Source: Burkholderiales bacterium (lineage in GTDB: Bacteria; Pseudomonadota; Gammaproteobacteria; Burkholderiales; Usitatibacteraceae). Taken from it: a stretch of DNA of 6,518 nucleotides. Below the pieces are notes generated by a model. That model made no database searches. It was not told the DNA's origin and worked only from the letters and a program-made list of their open reading frames with translations. This document shows, in pieces, positions 1 through 6,491 of the stretch. The stretch lies in contig JADGRS010000188.1 in NCBI GenBank assembly GCA_017880705.1, positions 1-6,518 of the forward strand. The letters run 5' to 3'. How positions within the stretch are numbered: the stretch's first letter is position 1; each line of letters begins with the position of its first letter. The translations under genes were made by a program, and so were the position numbers.

Positions 1-177
1 AGGTGGTTGTGAAAAGGGCCGCTGCCGCCACGCATCGTCACCGGAGTGCCGACGCGCGTCACCGCCGCCCGGGTCGAACTTTTCCCCGCCCTCGCTCGGG
101 GGTGATCGCACCCCCGGGTGCGCGCGGTGGATACCCCTTGAATCCCACGCTCGCGCTTGCGGCTGTTGAACGCCCGC
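1..177. other. Left-edge stretch with no supported gene
   Basis: Apart from the hairpin at 93-120, nothing here can be assigned. A plus-strand open frame from base 3 is Arg-rich and runs into the antisense of the lipoprotein gene, so it looks spurious. On the minus strand an ATG at 35 opens 11 codons before the window ends (MRGGSGPFHNH). It could be the start of a further leftward gene, but too little is present to judge. No tRNA or rRNA was recognised. Confidence 0.5.
93..120. repeat. Strong GC-rich hairpin downstream of the NTF2-like lipoprotein gene
   Basis: A perfect 8-bp inverted repeat, CGGGGGTG (97-104) and CACCCCCG (109-116), is separated by the 4-base loop ATCG. Allowing G-U pairs, the stem extends to 93-120. 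It begins about 57 bases past the stop of the lipoprotein gene at 178, so it could end or protect the 3' end of that transcript. No T-run follows the stem on either strand, so it is not a classical intrinsic terminator. The structure is seen directly; the role is inferred. An operator is an alternative. Confidence 0.55.
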
Positions 178-1026
178 TCAGGGCTTCGCGACGGGATTGG
201 CGACGTCGAGGGCGATGCGCCACCGGCCGTCCTCGACGTGCCAGACGCGCATGAAGTATCCGAGCGGCGTCTTCGGCGTTGCCACCGCCGCGTAGCTTCC
301 GCGCGAATAGCCGAAGTCCCTCGACTGCGACATCTCGATCTGGTCGATGGACCAGGCGAGCTTCTCGCCGGTCATCGCGGGCGAGGCGATCGCGTTGGCT
401 TTCCCGACGGCGGGCTCGAATCCATCGCGATAGAAGCGAAACCGTTCCGAGCCGTAGGCCGCGTACGCGGCGGGAAGGCCCTTTTGGTGCGCATCGGTCA
501 CGAACTCGAGCTCGGCCGTTTCGATGCCGCCGCGCGTGAGGGCCGCGCGGCCCGGCAGCACCATGGTCGCGAGGGCCTGGTCCCAGAGCGCCGCCCCCGG
601 ATGCGCGATGCCGATGTCGACGGCGACCTTCCACGGCCCACCCGGATCGCGGCGCCAGATCGACACGAACTGCCCGAAGGACGGCGGCTGCTCGGGCTTC
701 GACTTGCTGGTGATCTTCCACGGTCCCGTCGACAGGCCGAGGTCGCCGGACCGCGCGACTTCGGTGAAGACCGGACGCCAGTCGAGCACGATTGCGGGGG
801 CGCTTCGCTTCGCGAGGTCCGTCTTCGCCACGACCCAGCCGTCGCGCACGAAGACGCCGTCGTCGGCGAAGTTCGCGAGAAAGGCCGCGCGCATGTCCTC
901 GCGCACCGAGCGCGCGGCGAATTCGGTTTCGGCCGCGGCGAGCGAGGCGGCCGCGTCGGGGGGTGCGGAAGGCGAGGTGGCGCAGGCCGCGAGAAGCAGC
1001 GCGAGAGGCGTGGAAGCGTAGCGCAT
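178..1026 (-). CDS. Lipoprotein with two tandem NTF2/SnoaL-like (DUF4440-type) domains
   Basis: The 282-residue protein begins with a short hydrophobic signal and a lipobox, LAAC, with the lipidated Cys at residue 15. The residue after Cys is Ala rather than Asp, so outer-membrane sorting is expected. The mature part consists of two related halves, about 30-140 and 170-277. Residues 33-63 and 172-202 align (E-EF start, AAF/AAY centre, RDG end). The C-terminal strands also correspond: GPWKVAVDIG (130-139) and DGRWRIALDV (266-275). This WKVAVD/WRIALD ending is typical of NTF2/SnoaL-like folds, many of which bear the DUF4440 label. The family is functionally diverse and no catalytic residues can be assigned, so substrate and role are unknown. 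The gene follows hslU after 46 bases, without a clear Shine-Dalgarno. It may ride on the hslVU transcript, but nothing ties it functionally to the protease. Confidence 0.85.
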   Translation of the reverse strand: MRYASTPLALLLAACATSPSAPPDAAASLAAAETEFAARSVREDMRAAFLANFADDGVFVRDGWVVAKTDLAKRSAPAIVLDWRPVFTEVARSGDLGLSTGPWKITSKSKPEQPPSFGQFVSIWRRDPGGPWKVAVDIGIAHPGAALWDQALATMVLPGRAALTRGGIETAELEFVTDAHQKGLPAAYAAYGSERFRFYRDGFEPAVGKANAIASPAMTGEKLAWSIDQIEMSQSRDFGYSRGSYAAVATPKTPLGYFMRVWHVEDGRWRIALDVANPVAKP

Positions 1027-1072
1027 GGGGCGATTCTAGGCCGTCACGCCGGCGAAACCGTTACCAAACCTT

Positions 1073-2431
1073 TCACAGCACGTAGCGCGCCAGATCCTCG
1101 CTCTTGGCGAGCTCGCCGAGGCGGTCGTCGACGTAGGCCGCGTCGATGGTGATGCGCGCGGCCTTGCGGCCCGCGTCGAAGGAGACCTCCTCGAGGAGCT
1201 TCTCCATCACCGTGTGCAGGCGGCGGGCGCCGATGTTCTCGGTTCGCTCGTTCACCGAGAAGGCGATCTCGGCGAGCCGGCGCACGCCATCGGGCGTGTA
1301 CGCGAGCTCGACGCCCTCGGTGGCGAGGAGCGCCTGGTACTGCCGCGTGAGGCACGCATCGGTGGCGGTGAGGATGCGCTCGAAGTCCTCGACCGAGAGG
1401 CTCGCGAGCTCGACGCGGATCGGAAGCCGTCCCTGCAGCTCCGGAATGAGGTCCGAGGGCTTCGCGAGGTGGAAGGCGCCGCTCGCGATGAAGAGGACGT
1501 GGTCGGTGCGGATCATTCCGTACTTGGTCGTGACCGCGGTCCCCTCCACGAGGGGCAGCAGGTCGCGCTGCACTCCCTGGCGCGAGACGTCGGCGCCCAG
1601 CATCTCGCCGCGGCTCGCGATCTTGTCGATCTCGTCGAGGAACACGATGCCGTCCTCCTCGACCGCGCGCAGCGCCTTGAAGCGGATCTCCTCCTCGTTC
1701 ACCAGCTTGAGCGCCTCTTCGTCGACGAGCAGCCGCAGCGCCTCGCGGATCCTCAGCGTGCGGCGCTTGCGCCGCGTGCCGCCGATGTTGGCGAACATGC
1801 CCTGGATCTGGCTGGTGAGCTCCTCCATGCCGGGCGGGGCGAGGATCTCCATGTTCCCCTGAGGCTGGGCGAGGTCGATCTCGATCTCCTTGTCGTCGAG
1901 CTTGCCCTCGCGCAGCATCTTGCGGAAGCGCTGGCGCGTGGAATTGGCCTCGAGGCTCTCGGTCGCGGGCACGCCGGGCAGGAGCGCCTCGAGCACGCGA
2001 TCCTCGCCGGCGTCCTCGGCCCGCGGGCGCACCTTGTGCATCTCCTGCTCGCGCGTCGACTTGATGGCGATCTCGACGAGGTCGCGGATGATCGAGTCCA
2101 CGTCGCGGCCCACGTAGCCCACCTCGGTGAACTTGGTCGCCTCGACCTTGATGAAGGGCGCGTTGGCCAGGCGCGCGAGGCGGCGCGCGATCTCCGTCTT
2201 GCCCACGCCCGTCGGGCCGATCATGAGGATGTTCTTCGGCGTGATCTCGCTGCGCAGGGGCTCGGGGACCTGCGAGCGCCGCCACCGGTTGCGAAGCGCG
2301 ATCGCCACCGCGCGCTTGGCATCGGCCTGGCCCACGATGTTCTTGTCGAGCTCGTGGACGATCTCCTGCGGCGTCATCATCGTCGGTGGCGCGCCGGCGG
2401 CCGGGCCCGCGAGCGGGGTCGCGTCGGCCAT
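1073..2431 (-). CDS. hslU: HslU (ClpY), ATPase and unfoldase subunit of the HslVU protease
   Basis: This AAA+ ATPase forms hexameric rings that unfold substrates and thread them into HslV in the cytoplasm. From ATG 2431 it has 452 residues, against about 443 in E. coli. Visible motifs in order are Walker A GPTGVGKT (72-79), pore loop GYVG (105-108), the less conserved I-domain (about 120-240), Walker B VFLDEIDK (263-270), sensor 1 FIASGAFH (314-321), the [12 protein letters not shown] box (331-342) with its conserved Arg, and sensor 2 [10 protein letters not shown] (401-410). The C-terminal tail LARYVL matches the peptide that docks into HslV pockets and activates it. ATG 2431 lies two bases after the hslV stop, suggesting coupled translation. 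Two internal ATGs, 2380 and 2377, begin MMTPQEIV, the point where homology to E. coli starts, so the first 17 residues may be an extension or untranslated. There is no strong Shine-Dalgarno at any of them. Confidence 0.98.
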   Translation of the reverse strand: MADATPLAGPAAGAPPTMMTPQEIVHELDKNIVGQADAKRAVAIALRNRWRRSQVPEPLRSEITPKNILMIGPTGVGKTEIARRLARLANAPFIKVEATKFTEVGYVGRDVDSIIRDLVEIAIKSTREQEMHKVRPRAEDAGEDRVLEALLPGVPATESLEANSTRQRFRKMLREGKLDDKEIEIDLAQPQGNMEILAPPGMEELTSQIQGMFANIGGTRRKRRTLRIREALRLLVDEEALKLVNEEEIRFKALRAVEEDGIVFLDEIDKIASRGEMLGADVSRQGVQRDLLPLVEGTAVTTKYGMIRTDHVLFIASGAFHLAKPSDLIPELQGRLPIRVELASLSVEDFERILTATDACLTRQYQALLATEGVELAYTPDGVRRLAEIAFSVNERTENIGARRLHTVMEKLLEEVSFDAGRKAARITIDAAYVDDRLGELAKSEDLARYVL

Positions 2432-2433
2432 GG

Positions 2434-2979
2434 TCAGAGAGTCTCGATCACGAGGTTCTGGTTGGTGTAGATGCACAGCTCGCCCGCGATGGAGAGCGAT
2501 TTCTTCACGATTTCGGCGGGCCCGAGCTCCGTGTTCTCGAGGAGCGCGAGCGCGGCCGCCTGCGCATAGCCGCCGCCGCTGCCGATCGCGAGGAGCCCGT
2601 GCTCCGGCTCGAGCACGTCGCCGGTGCCGGTGATGACGAGCGACGACTCGCGATCCGCGATGGCGAGCATCGCCTCGAGCCTGCGCAGCATGCGATCGGT
2701 GCGCCAGTCCTTGGCGAGCTCCACCGCCGAGCGCAGCAGGTTTCCCTGGTGCTTCTCGAGCTTGGATTCGAAGCGCTCGAAGAGGGTGAAGGCGTCCGCG
2801 GTCGCGCCCGCGAAACCCGCGAGGATCCTGTCGTGATACAGGCGCCGCACCTTGCGGGCCGTCGCCTTGATCACGATGTTGCCGAGCGTCACCTGGCCGT
2901 CGCCGCCCATGGCGACGCGCTCGCCGCGGCGCACGGAGAGGATGGTGGTTGCGTGGAACTGCGCGGGTTCTGGGCTCAT
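2434..2979 (-). CDS. hslV: HslV (ClpQ), N-terminal-threonine protease subunit of HslVU
   Basis: This proteasome-beta-like peptidase assembles as two stacked hexamers and degrades proteins delivered by HslU. The 181-residue precursor carries a short leader, [10 protein letters not shown], before TTILSVRRG. The nucleophile is therefore predicted to be Thr11, exposed by removing ten residues, whereas E. coli HslV only loses its initiator Met. Other catalytic-site residues are present in family positions: Asp27 (GGDGQ), Lys43 (ARKVRRLY) and Ser134 ([10 protein letters not shown]). The middle [19 protein letters not shown] and the end [12 protein letters not shown] segment are family hallmarks. 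The start is bounded by an in-frame TGA at 2994-2992, so no much longer leader is possible. A 65-base gap separates it from the upstream STAS-like gene, and hslU follows after two bases. In E. coli hslVU is heat-shock controlled; no matching sigma-32 promoter was found in this gap. Confidence 0.98.
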   Translation of the reverse strand: MSPEPAQFHATTILSVRRGERVAMGGDGQVTLGNIVIKATARKVRRLYHDRILAGFAGATADAFTLFERFESKLEKHQGNLLRSAVELAKDWRTDRMLRRLEAMLAIADRESSLVITGTGDVLEPEHGLLAIGSGGGYAQAAALALLENTELGPAEIVKKSLSIAGELCIYTNQNLVIETL

Positions 2980-3044
2980 GGGAGGGCTATATCAGGCGCG
3001 GCCGGCGCATGCGCGGGGAAATCGCTCTCACGCCGCGGGGGATT

Positions 3045-4154
3045 TCAGGTGGACTTGCGCCGGACGAGGATGGCGTAGCGGTTGACGCCCATCGCCTCGA
3101 GGAGCGCGGCGTTGATCTCGTTCAGGTTGGTGAGGATGACGCGCTTGCCTGCGAGCTGGATCGCCTTCACCACGTCGAAGAACGCGGCGGTGAAGCCGAA
3201 CTCCACCCGCAGCACCTTGCCCATGTCGACGACCACTTCGGGACGCGTCGCGGCGTACGCGTTCAGCTCCGCGATCTGGTTGGAGCTCGCGGGGGAGATG
3301 ACGCCCTTCAATTCGAAGCCCGCCTCGGGCGGCGCGGCGGGCGCCGCCGCGGCGGTCTTCGCCGCGGCGGTGGCGCGGACGGCATCCGCGGCGACCTTGT
3401 TCACGTAGACCTCCCAGTTGGGAGGCGACATCTCGAAGGCCACGGCGAACTCGAGGCCGAGCTCCTCGAACTGGTCCATCTTGCCCAGGAGGATGTAGAT
3501 CTCGAACAGGAGGATCCAGAAGGGCCGTTGCTCGGCCGTCGCGCGCTCGTTGAACGCCGCGCGCAGCACCTTCTCGAGCGAGTCGAAATTGTTGAACCAC
3601 ATCGGCATGTGCTTCTTGCGAAGCGCGATGAGCGCCTTCGCGAAGGCGAGCGACTCCTCGGCGGTGATCGCGGACACCTTCGCCACGTCGAGCCGCACCG
3701 TGCCCTGCGCCTCCGTGAACGCGCGGAACTTCTCGATCTCCGTCAAAAGCTCCCCGGCCGCGGAGGGTTTCAGCGCGAAGAAATCCTTGCGCTCGCGACT
3801 CTGGTTGCGGCGCGGGTCGTTGGCCGCGTCGCCGCCCTCCGCCCACACGGGAGGCGATTGCTCGAACTTCACGGTGAAGAGCATCGAGAGCGAGTCGAAC
3901 TCCTGGCGGTTCTGCGCGATCTGGTGCAGGTCGAAGAGCATCAGCCACGCCTGCTTGTTGTTGCGCCCGACCCCGTCCTTGATCTCGGACTTGAGGAGCG
4001 AGGTCGCGGCGCCGGAATGATTCGCGGCATAGAGGATCGCGGCTTCCTGCGCGGTGGGAAGCGCGCCGGAGTTGAATTCCTCGGAGCCCAGCCTCCCCGC
4101 GGGACGCGCCGGGCGGATGGGACTCGGGGAGGCGCCGGCCGCTGGAGTCGCCAC
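3045..4154 (-). CDS. Protein with a duplicated helical plus STAS-like module, function unknown
   Basis: The 369-residue protein lacks a signal peptide and membrane segments, so it is probably cytosolic. After a Pro/Ala-rich N-terminus (1-30) it shows a twofold plan. Helical segment A (33-104) has W-LMLFDL at 70 and ends SPPVW (100-104). STAS-like segment A covers about 124-200. Helical segment B (190-250) has FWILLFEIY (212-220) and ends SPPNW (243-247). An Ala-rich linker (253-277) leads to STAS-like segment B (278-366). The LLFEIY-type helices resemble the C-terminal module of FimV. Neither STAS part has the Asp-Ser phosphorylation motif of SpoIIAA-type anti-anti-sigma factors, so a scaffold or partner-binding role is more likely than a phospho-switch. 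GTG 4154 is chosen because it lies two bases after the DUF3299 stop and residues upstream of it in this frame read as low-complexity antisense-like sequence. The spacing implies translational coupling. No Shine-Dalgarno is evident. Confidence 0.85.
   Translation of the reverse strand: MATPAAGASPSPIRPARPAGRLGSEEFNSGALPTAQEAAILYAANHSGAATSLLKSEIKDGVGRNNKQAWLMLFDLHQIAQNRQEFDSLSMLFTVKFEQSPPVWAEGGDAANDPRRNQSRERKDFFALKPSAAGELLTEIEKFRAFTEAQGTVRLDVAKVSAITAEESLAFAKALIALRKKHMPMWFNNFDSLEKVLRAAFNERATAEQRPFWILLFEIYILLGKMDQFEELGLEFAVAFEMSPPNWEVYVNKVAADAVRATAAAKTAAAAPAAPPEAGFELKGVISPASSNQIAELNAYAATRPEVVVDMGKVLRVEFGFTAAFFDVVKAIQLAGKRVILTNLNEINAALLEAMGVNRYAILVRRKST
3345..3371 (-). repeat. 15-base direct repeat encoding an alanine-rich interdomain linker
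   Basis: The 12-mer CGCCGCGGCGGT occurs at 3345-3356 and again at 3360-3371, a 15-base period. In the coding frame it gives repeated T-A-A-A-K units within residues 261-272 of the STAS-like protein. This looks like a local slippage expansion in a flexible linker between the helical part and the C-terminal STAS-like part. It is a micro-repeat and not a mobile element. Confidence 0.6.
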
Positions 4155-4156
4155 GT

Positions 4157-4642
4157 CTATTTCGCGACCGCGTTCGCGTTCGTGAGGCGGTAGTACACGA
4201 CGTCGTCCTCGAGAATCGCCATGCGGCCCGCGACGATGATGGGCTCGTAGGTGAATTCGACCGCCTGGTCGGCGACGACCTCCACCATCGATTCCGGCCC
4301 GCCCGGCATGCAGAACGGGCAATGGGGCGGGAACGACGCGAGGAGGAAGCGCTTCTGCAACCGCGTCTGCTCGAGCGGCATCATGAAGCCGTAGAGCTTC
4401 ACGTCCTGCTTGTCGAGCTTGCGGATCTCGCGCGTGAAGACCGGGCCGTACTTCTTGTCGGGCTTCTGCACGGTCTTCGCCTGCTGCAGGAGCTGCCACG
4501 GCACTGTGCCCGCGGGCTGAGCGTCGACCGTGCCGCCGCCGGGCATCTGCATACCGGCGGGCGGTGTCTGCGCCAAGGCCATTCCGGCGCCGAGGGAAAG
4601 CCCCGCGAGAAGGATTGCCAGAGTGCGCAGCATCTTCGTCAT
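4157..4642 (-). CDS. Exported DUF3299-family protein, putative periplasmic metal-related partner of the ABC transporter
   Basis: The 161-residue protein starts MTKMLRTLAILLAG, a basic then hydrophobic signal peptide, with probable cleavage after MALA (residue 24), so it should be periplasmic. A Met/Gly/Pro linker leads to a DUF3299-like domain (about 65-158). The sequence VKLYGFMMPL (81-90) is followed by the motif HCPFC (107-111) in SFPPHCPFCMPGGPES, the family's most recognisable feature. The CxxC with preceding His could bind a metal or form a disulfide; no function is proven from sequence. ATG 4642 is preferred because it directly precedes the signal peptide; ATG 4633 is an alternative. 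Residues upstream of it in the open frame overlap the permease gene and are antisense-like. It follows the permease by 23 bases and precedes the STAS-like gene by two. Genes of this type commonly sit beside such ABC pairs and DUF2796 proteins. Confidence 0.85.
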   Translation of the reverse strand: MTKMLRTLAILLAGLSLGAGMALAQTPPAGMQMPGGGTVDAQPAGTVPWQLLQQAKTVQKPDKKYGPVFTREIRKLDKQDVKLYGFMMPLEQTRLQKRFLLASFPPHCPFCMPGGPESMVEVVADQAVEFTYEPIIVAGRMAILEDDVVYYRLTNANAVAK

Positions 4643-4665
4643 TGGTTTATGTGATGTTCGCGAGC

Positions 4666-5868
4666 TCAACGCTTCAGGAGGAGCGCGGGATCGCGCCGGT
4701 ACGCCTGCAGCGCCGGAATGAGGCTTGTCGCCGCGCCGGCCGCCAGCACTGCGAGCACCACCCAGACCTCGGCGCCGACCCATGCGAAACCGGTGATCGA
4801 CCACGGTTGCGATCGGGCGATCCAGCTTCCCAGGGCCGAAGCGCACGCATGCCCGAGGAGCAGTCCCAGTATAACTCCCGCTACCACGAGCGTCACGCCT
4901 TCGCACGCGAGGAGCGCGAAGAGCGTCGCGGGGCGCGCGCCGAGGGTTCGCAGGAGCGCCAGGTCGTAGCGCCGCTCCTGGAGCGCCGACATGAGCGCCA
5001 CGAACATCGAGGCCGCGGCGGTCACCATCAGCACGATCGCGAAGACCCGCAGGACGTCGACGCCCACGCCGAGGAGATTCATGAGACGCGCCATCTCGTA
5101 GGCGGGCGAGGCGGCCTGCATCGACGTGGTCGAGTTCACCTGCCGCGGCAGGAGCGCCGCGGCGAGCGGCGTGCGGTACTTCACGAGGAGCGCGGTGATC
5201 TCGCGCTTCGATTCGTCCCTGGGTTCGCGGGCGGCGCCTTCCTCCGCGTGGTGCTCGTCGTGGACTTCCCAGACGCTCGCGAGCGGCGTCAGCACGAGGC
5301 GATCGACGACGGTGCCCGTGGGCGCCAGCACGCCGACCACGCGGTACGGATGCTCCTGGTGCGCGGTGCCAGCCGAGGCGAGCCCGTGGGTGCCGACAAG
5401 CCGCGCTCCGGCGGCGAGCCCCGAGCGCCGGGCGACCGTCGCGCCCAGCAGCGCCTCCATCGGCTGCTCGAATGCCTTGCCCTCGGACACGCGCGCGCCG
5501 TAGAGGGCGAGGAAGCTCGCATCGGTGCCGACGATGCGAAAGCCGCGGAAGCTGTCACCGAGCGAGACCGGCGTGGCCGTCGCGATCATGGGGTTCGCGG
5601 CGAAGCGCAGCGCCTCGGCGTAGGGAATGTTTCCGGTGGGCACGTCGACGTGCAGCACCGAGGACATGATGAGCTGCAGCGGGCTTCCCTTCGCGCCCAC
5701 CACCAGATCGACCGGCCGCGCGTCGCGCTCGAGGCGTTCCTCGGCCTGCGACGTGAAGAGCAGCAGCAGGATCATCGTCCCGACGCCGATTCCGAGCATC
5801 GCGACGTGCAGGAGCGTGAGCAGCGGGCGCGCGAGGAGGTAGGCCCACGCGAGGCGCAGCATGCTCAT
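4666..5868 (-). CDS. ABC-transporter permease of the FtsX/MacB type, possibly metal related
   Basis: This 400-residue inner-membrane protein has the four-helix FtsX/MacB layout. TM1 spans about 17-38, followed by a large periplasmic MacB-PCD-like domain (about 40-262), then TM2 about 270-293, TM3 about 316-340 and TM4 about 364-386. The cytoplasmic loop ERRYDLALLRTLGA (298-311) after TM2 is the usual FtsX-family coupling segment, and the protein ends AYRRDPALLLKR as many relatives do. The periplasmic domain contains a His/acid cluster, VHDEHHAEEG (202-211), unusual for LolCE or MacB proteins but compatible with metal contact. ATG 5868 overlaps the ATPase stop as ATGA, arguing for a two-gene unit; ATG 5862 is an in-frame alternative. 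The zinc link rests on similarity of gene order to zrg-like clusters as remembered. Lipoprotein release or macrolide/peptide efflux are other options for this superfamily. Confidence 0.9.
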   Translation of the reverse strand: MSMLRLAWAYLLARPLLTLLHVAMLGIGVGTMILLLLFTSQAEERLERDARPVDLVVGAKGSPLQLIMSSVLHVDVPTGNIPYAEALRFAANPMIATATPVSLGDSFRGFRIVGTDASFLALYGARVSEGKAFEQPMEALLGATVARRSGLAAGARLVGTHGLASAGTAHQEHPYRVVGVLAPTGTVVDRLVLTPLASVWEVHDEHHAEEGAAREPRDESKREITALLVKYRTPLAAALLPRQVNSTTSMQAASPAYEMARLMNLLGVGVDVLRVFAIVLMVTAAASMFVALMSALQERRYDLALLRTLGARPATLFALLACEGVTLVVAGVILGLLLGHACASALGSWIARSQPWSITGFAWVGAEVWVVLAVLAAGAATSLIPALQAYRRDPALLLKR

Positions 5869-6491
5869 AGCTCGAGCGTCCTCGTGAAGTGGCTGCGGAT
5901 GCGCCGGTCGTGGGTGGCGATGACGAGCGTGGCGGCGCACGCGCTGGCCTGGCCGAGCAGCAGCGCGAGCGCCTTGTCGCAATTCGCGTCGTCGAGCGCC
6001 GAGGTCGGCTCGTCGGCGAGGACGAGCCGCGGGCGGTTCACCACGGCGCGCGCGATCGCCACGCGCTGGGCTTCGCCCACCGAGAGGTCGCGCGCCTTGT
6101 TTCCCGCCAGCGCCTCGATGCCGAGGCTCCCAAGGACCGCGTCGATGGCGTGGTCGTCCACGACGCGGCCCGCGAGTCGCTGCGCGATGCGCAGGTTGTC
6201 GCGCACCGAGACGACGCCGATGAGATGCAGCGTTTGCGGCACGAGGCCGATGTTCGCCGCGCGGAAGGCGTCGCGCGCGAGCGCGCCCATGGCGGTGATC
6301 TCCTCGCCGGCCACGCCGACCCTGCCCGCGGTGGGGGAAACCAGTCCCGCGACGATGCCGATCAGCGTGCTCTTGCCGCTTCCCGACGCTCCGATGACGA
6401 GGCTCGCCTCGCCCTGCGGCACGCTCCATTCGCGCACCGACAGGACCGTGCGTCCTGCGTATTCATGCCGAAGGTCGCGTATTTCGAGCAA
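5865..6491 (-). CDS. ABC-transporter ATP-binding protein (LolD/MacB-type), partner of the downstream permease
   Basis: The 208-residue protein is a single nucleotide-binding domain that powers the neighbouring permease at the inner membrane. Motifs are Walker A GASGSGKST (34-42), Q-loop Gln86 (GLVPQTL), signature LSVGEAQRVAIARA (136-149), Walker B RLVLADEP with catalytic Glu161 (155-162), D-loop SALDD (164-168) and H-loop His194 (ATHD). The signature reads LSVGE rather than LSGGQ/E; the second position is changed but the essential Ser and Gly remain, so it should be active. At about 208 residues it is slightly shorter than typical LolD. The start is TTG 6491: an in-frame TAA lies three codons upstream and no ATG or GTG is available before the first beta strand LEIRDL. 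No Shine-Dalgarno is evident. The gene appears complete, with only 27 bases of upstream sequence in the window. Confidence 0.93.
   Translation of the reverse strand: MLEIRDLRHEYAGRTVLSVREWSVPQGEASLVIGASGSGKSTLIGIVAGLVSPTAGRVGVAGEEITAMGALARDAFRAANIGLVPQTLHLIGVVSVRDNLRIAQRLAGRVVDDHAIDAVLGSLGIEALAGNKARDLSVGEAQRVAIARAVVNRPRLVLADEPTSALDDANCDKALALLLGQASACAATLVIATHDRRIRSHFTRTLEL

Noticed and set aside
1..35. Start of another leftward gene at ATG 35 (MRGGSGPFHNH)
   Set aside because: Only 11 codons are in the window and the family is not recognisable; noted as a possibility only.
130..160. T-arm-like string TTGAATCCCACGC suggesting a tRNA end
   Set aside because: No acceptor, D-arm or anticodon stem can be built around it on either strand.
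1027..1072. Promoter (TAGAAT) or short hairpin (1040-1053) before the lipoprotein gene
   Set aside because: TAGAAT has no suitable -35 and lies six bases from the ATG; the hairpin has a 4-bp stem and no T-run.
1214..2470. 418-codon plus-strand open frame opposite hslU
   Set aside because: It is antisense to the unmistakable hslU, rich in Arg, Leu, Glu and Asp from GC-biased codons, and has no recognisable domain. It is a typical shadow frame in high-GC DNA.
2986..2994. Extended -10-like TGATATAGC just upstream of hslV
   Set aside because: Only four of six -10 bases match, no -35 is found, and the start of transcription would fall on the ATG itself. It was not convincing enough to annotate.
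3005..3014. 10-bp palindrome GCGCATGCGC between the STAS-like gene and hslV
   Set aside because: Short self-complementary GC words are common at this composition; there is no partner site or T-run.
2980..3051. Sigma-32 promoter for hslVU (CCTGAA as -35, CCCCGCG as -10)
   Set aside because: The spacing is about 22 bases instead of 13-17 and the -10 match is poor.
2949..4193. 414-codon plus-strand open frame opposite the STAS-like gene
   Set aside because: Low-complexity charged composition with no domain, and it covers a minus-strand gene with coherent helices and STAS-like segments.
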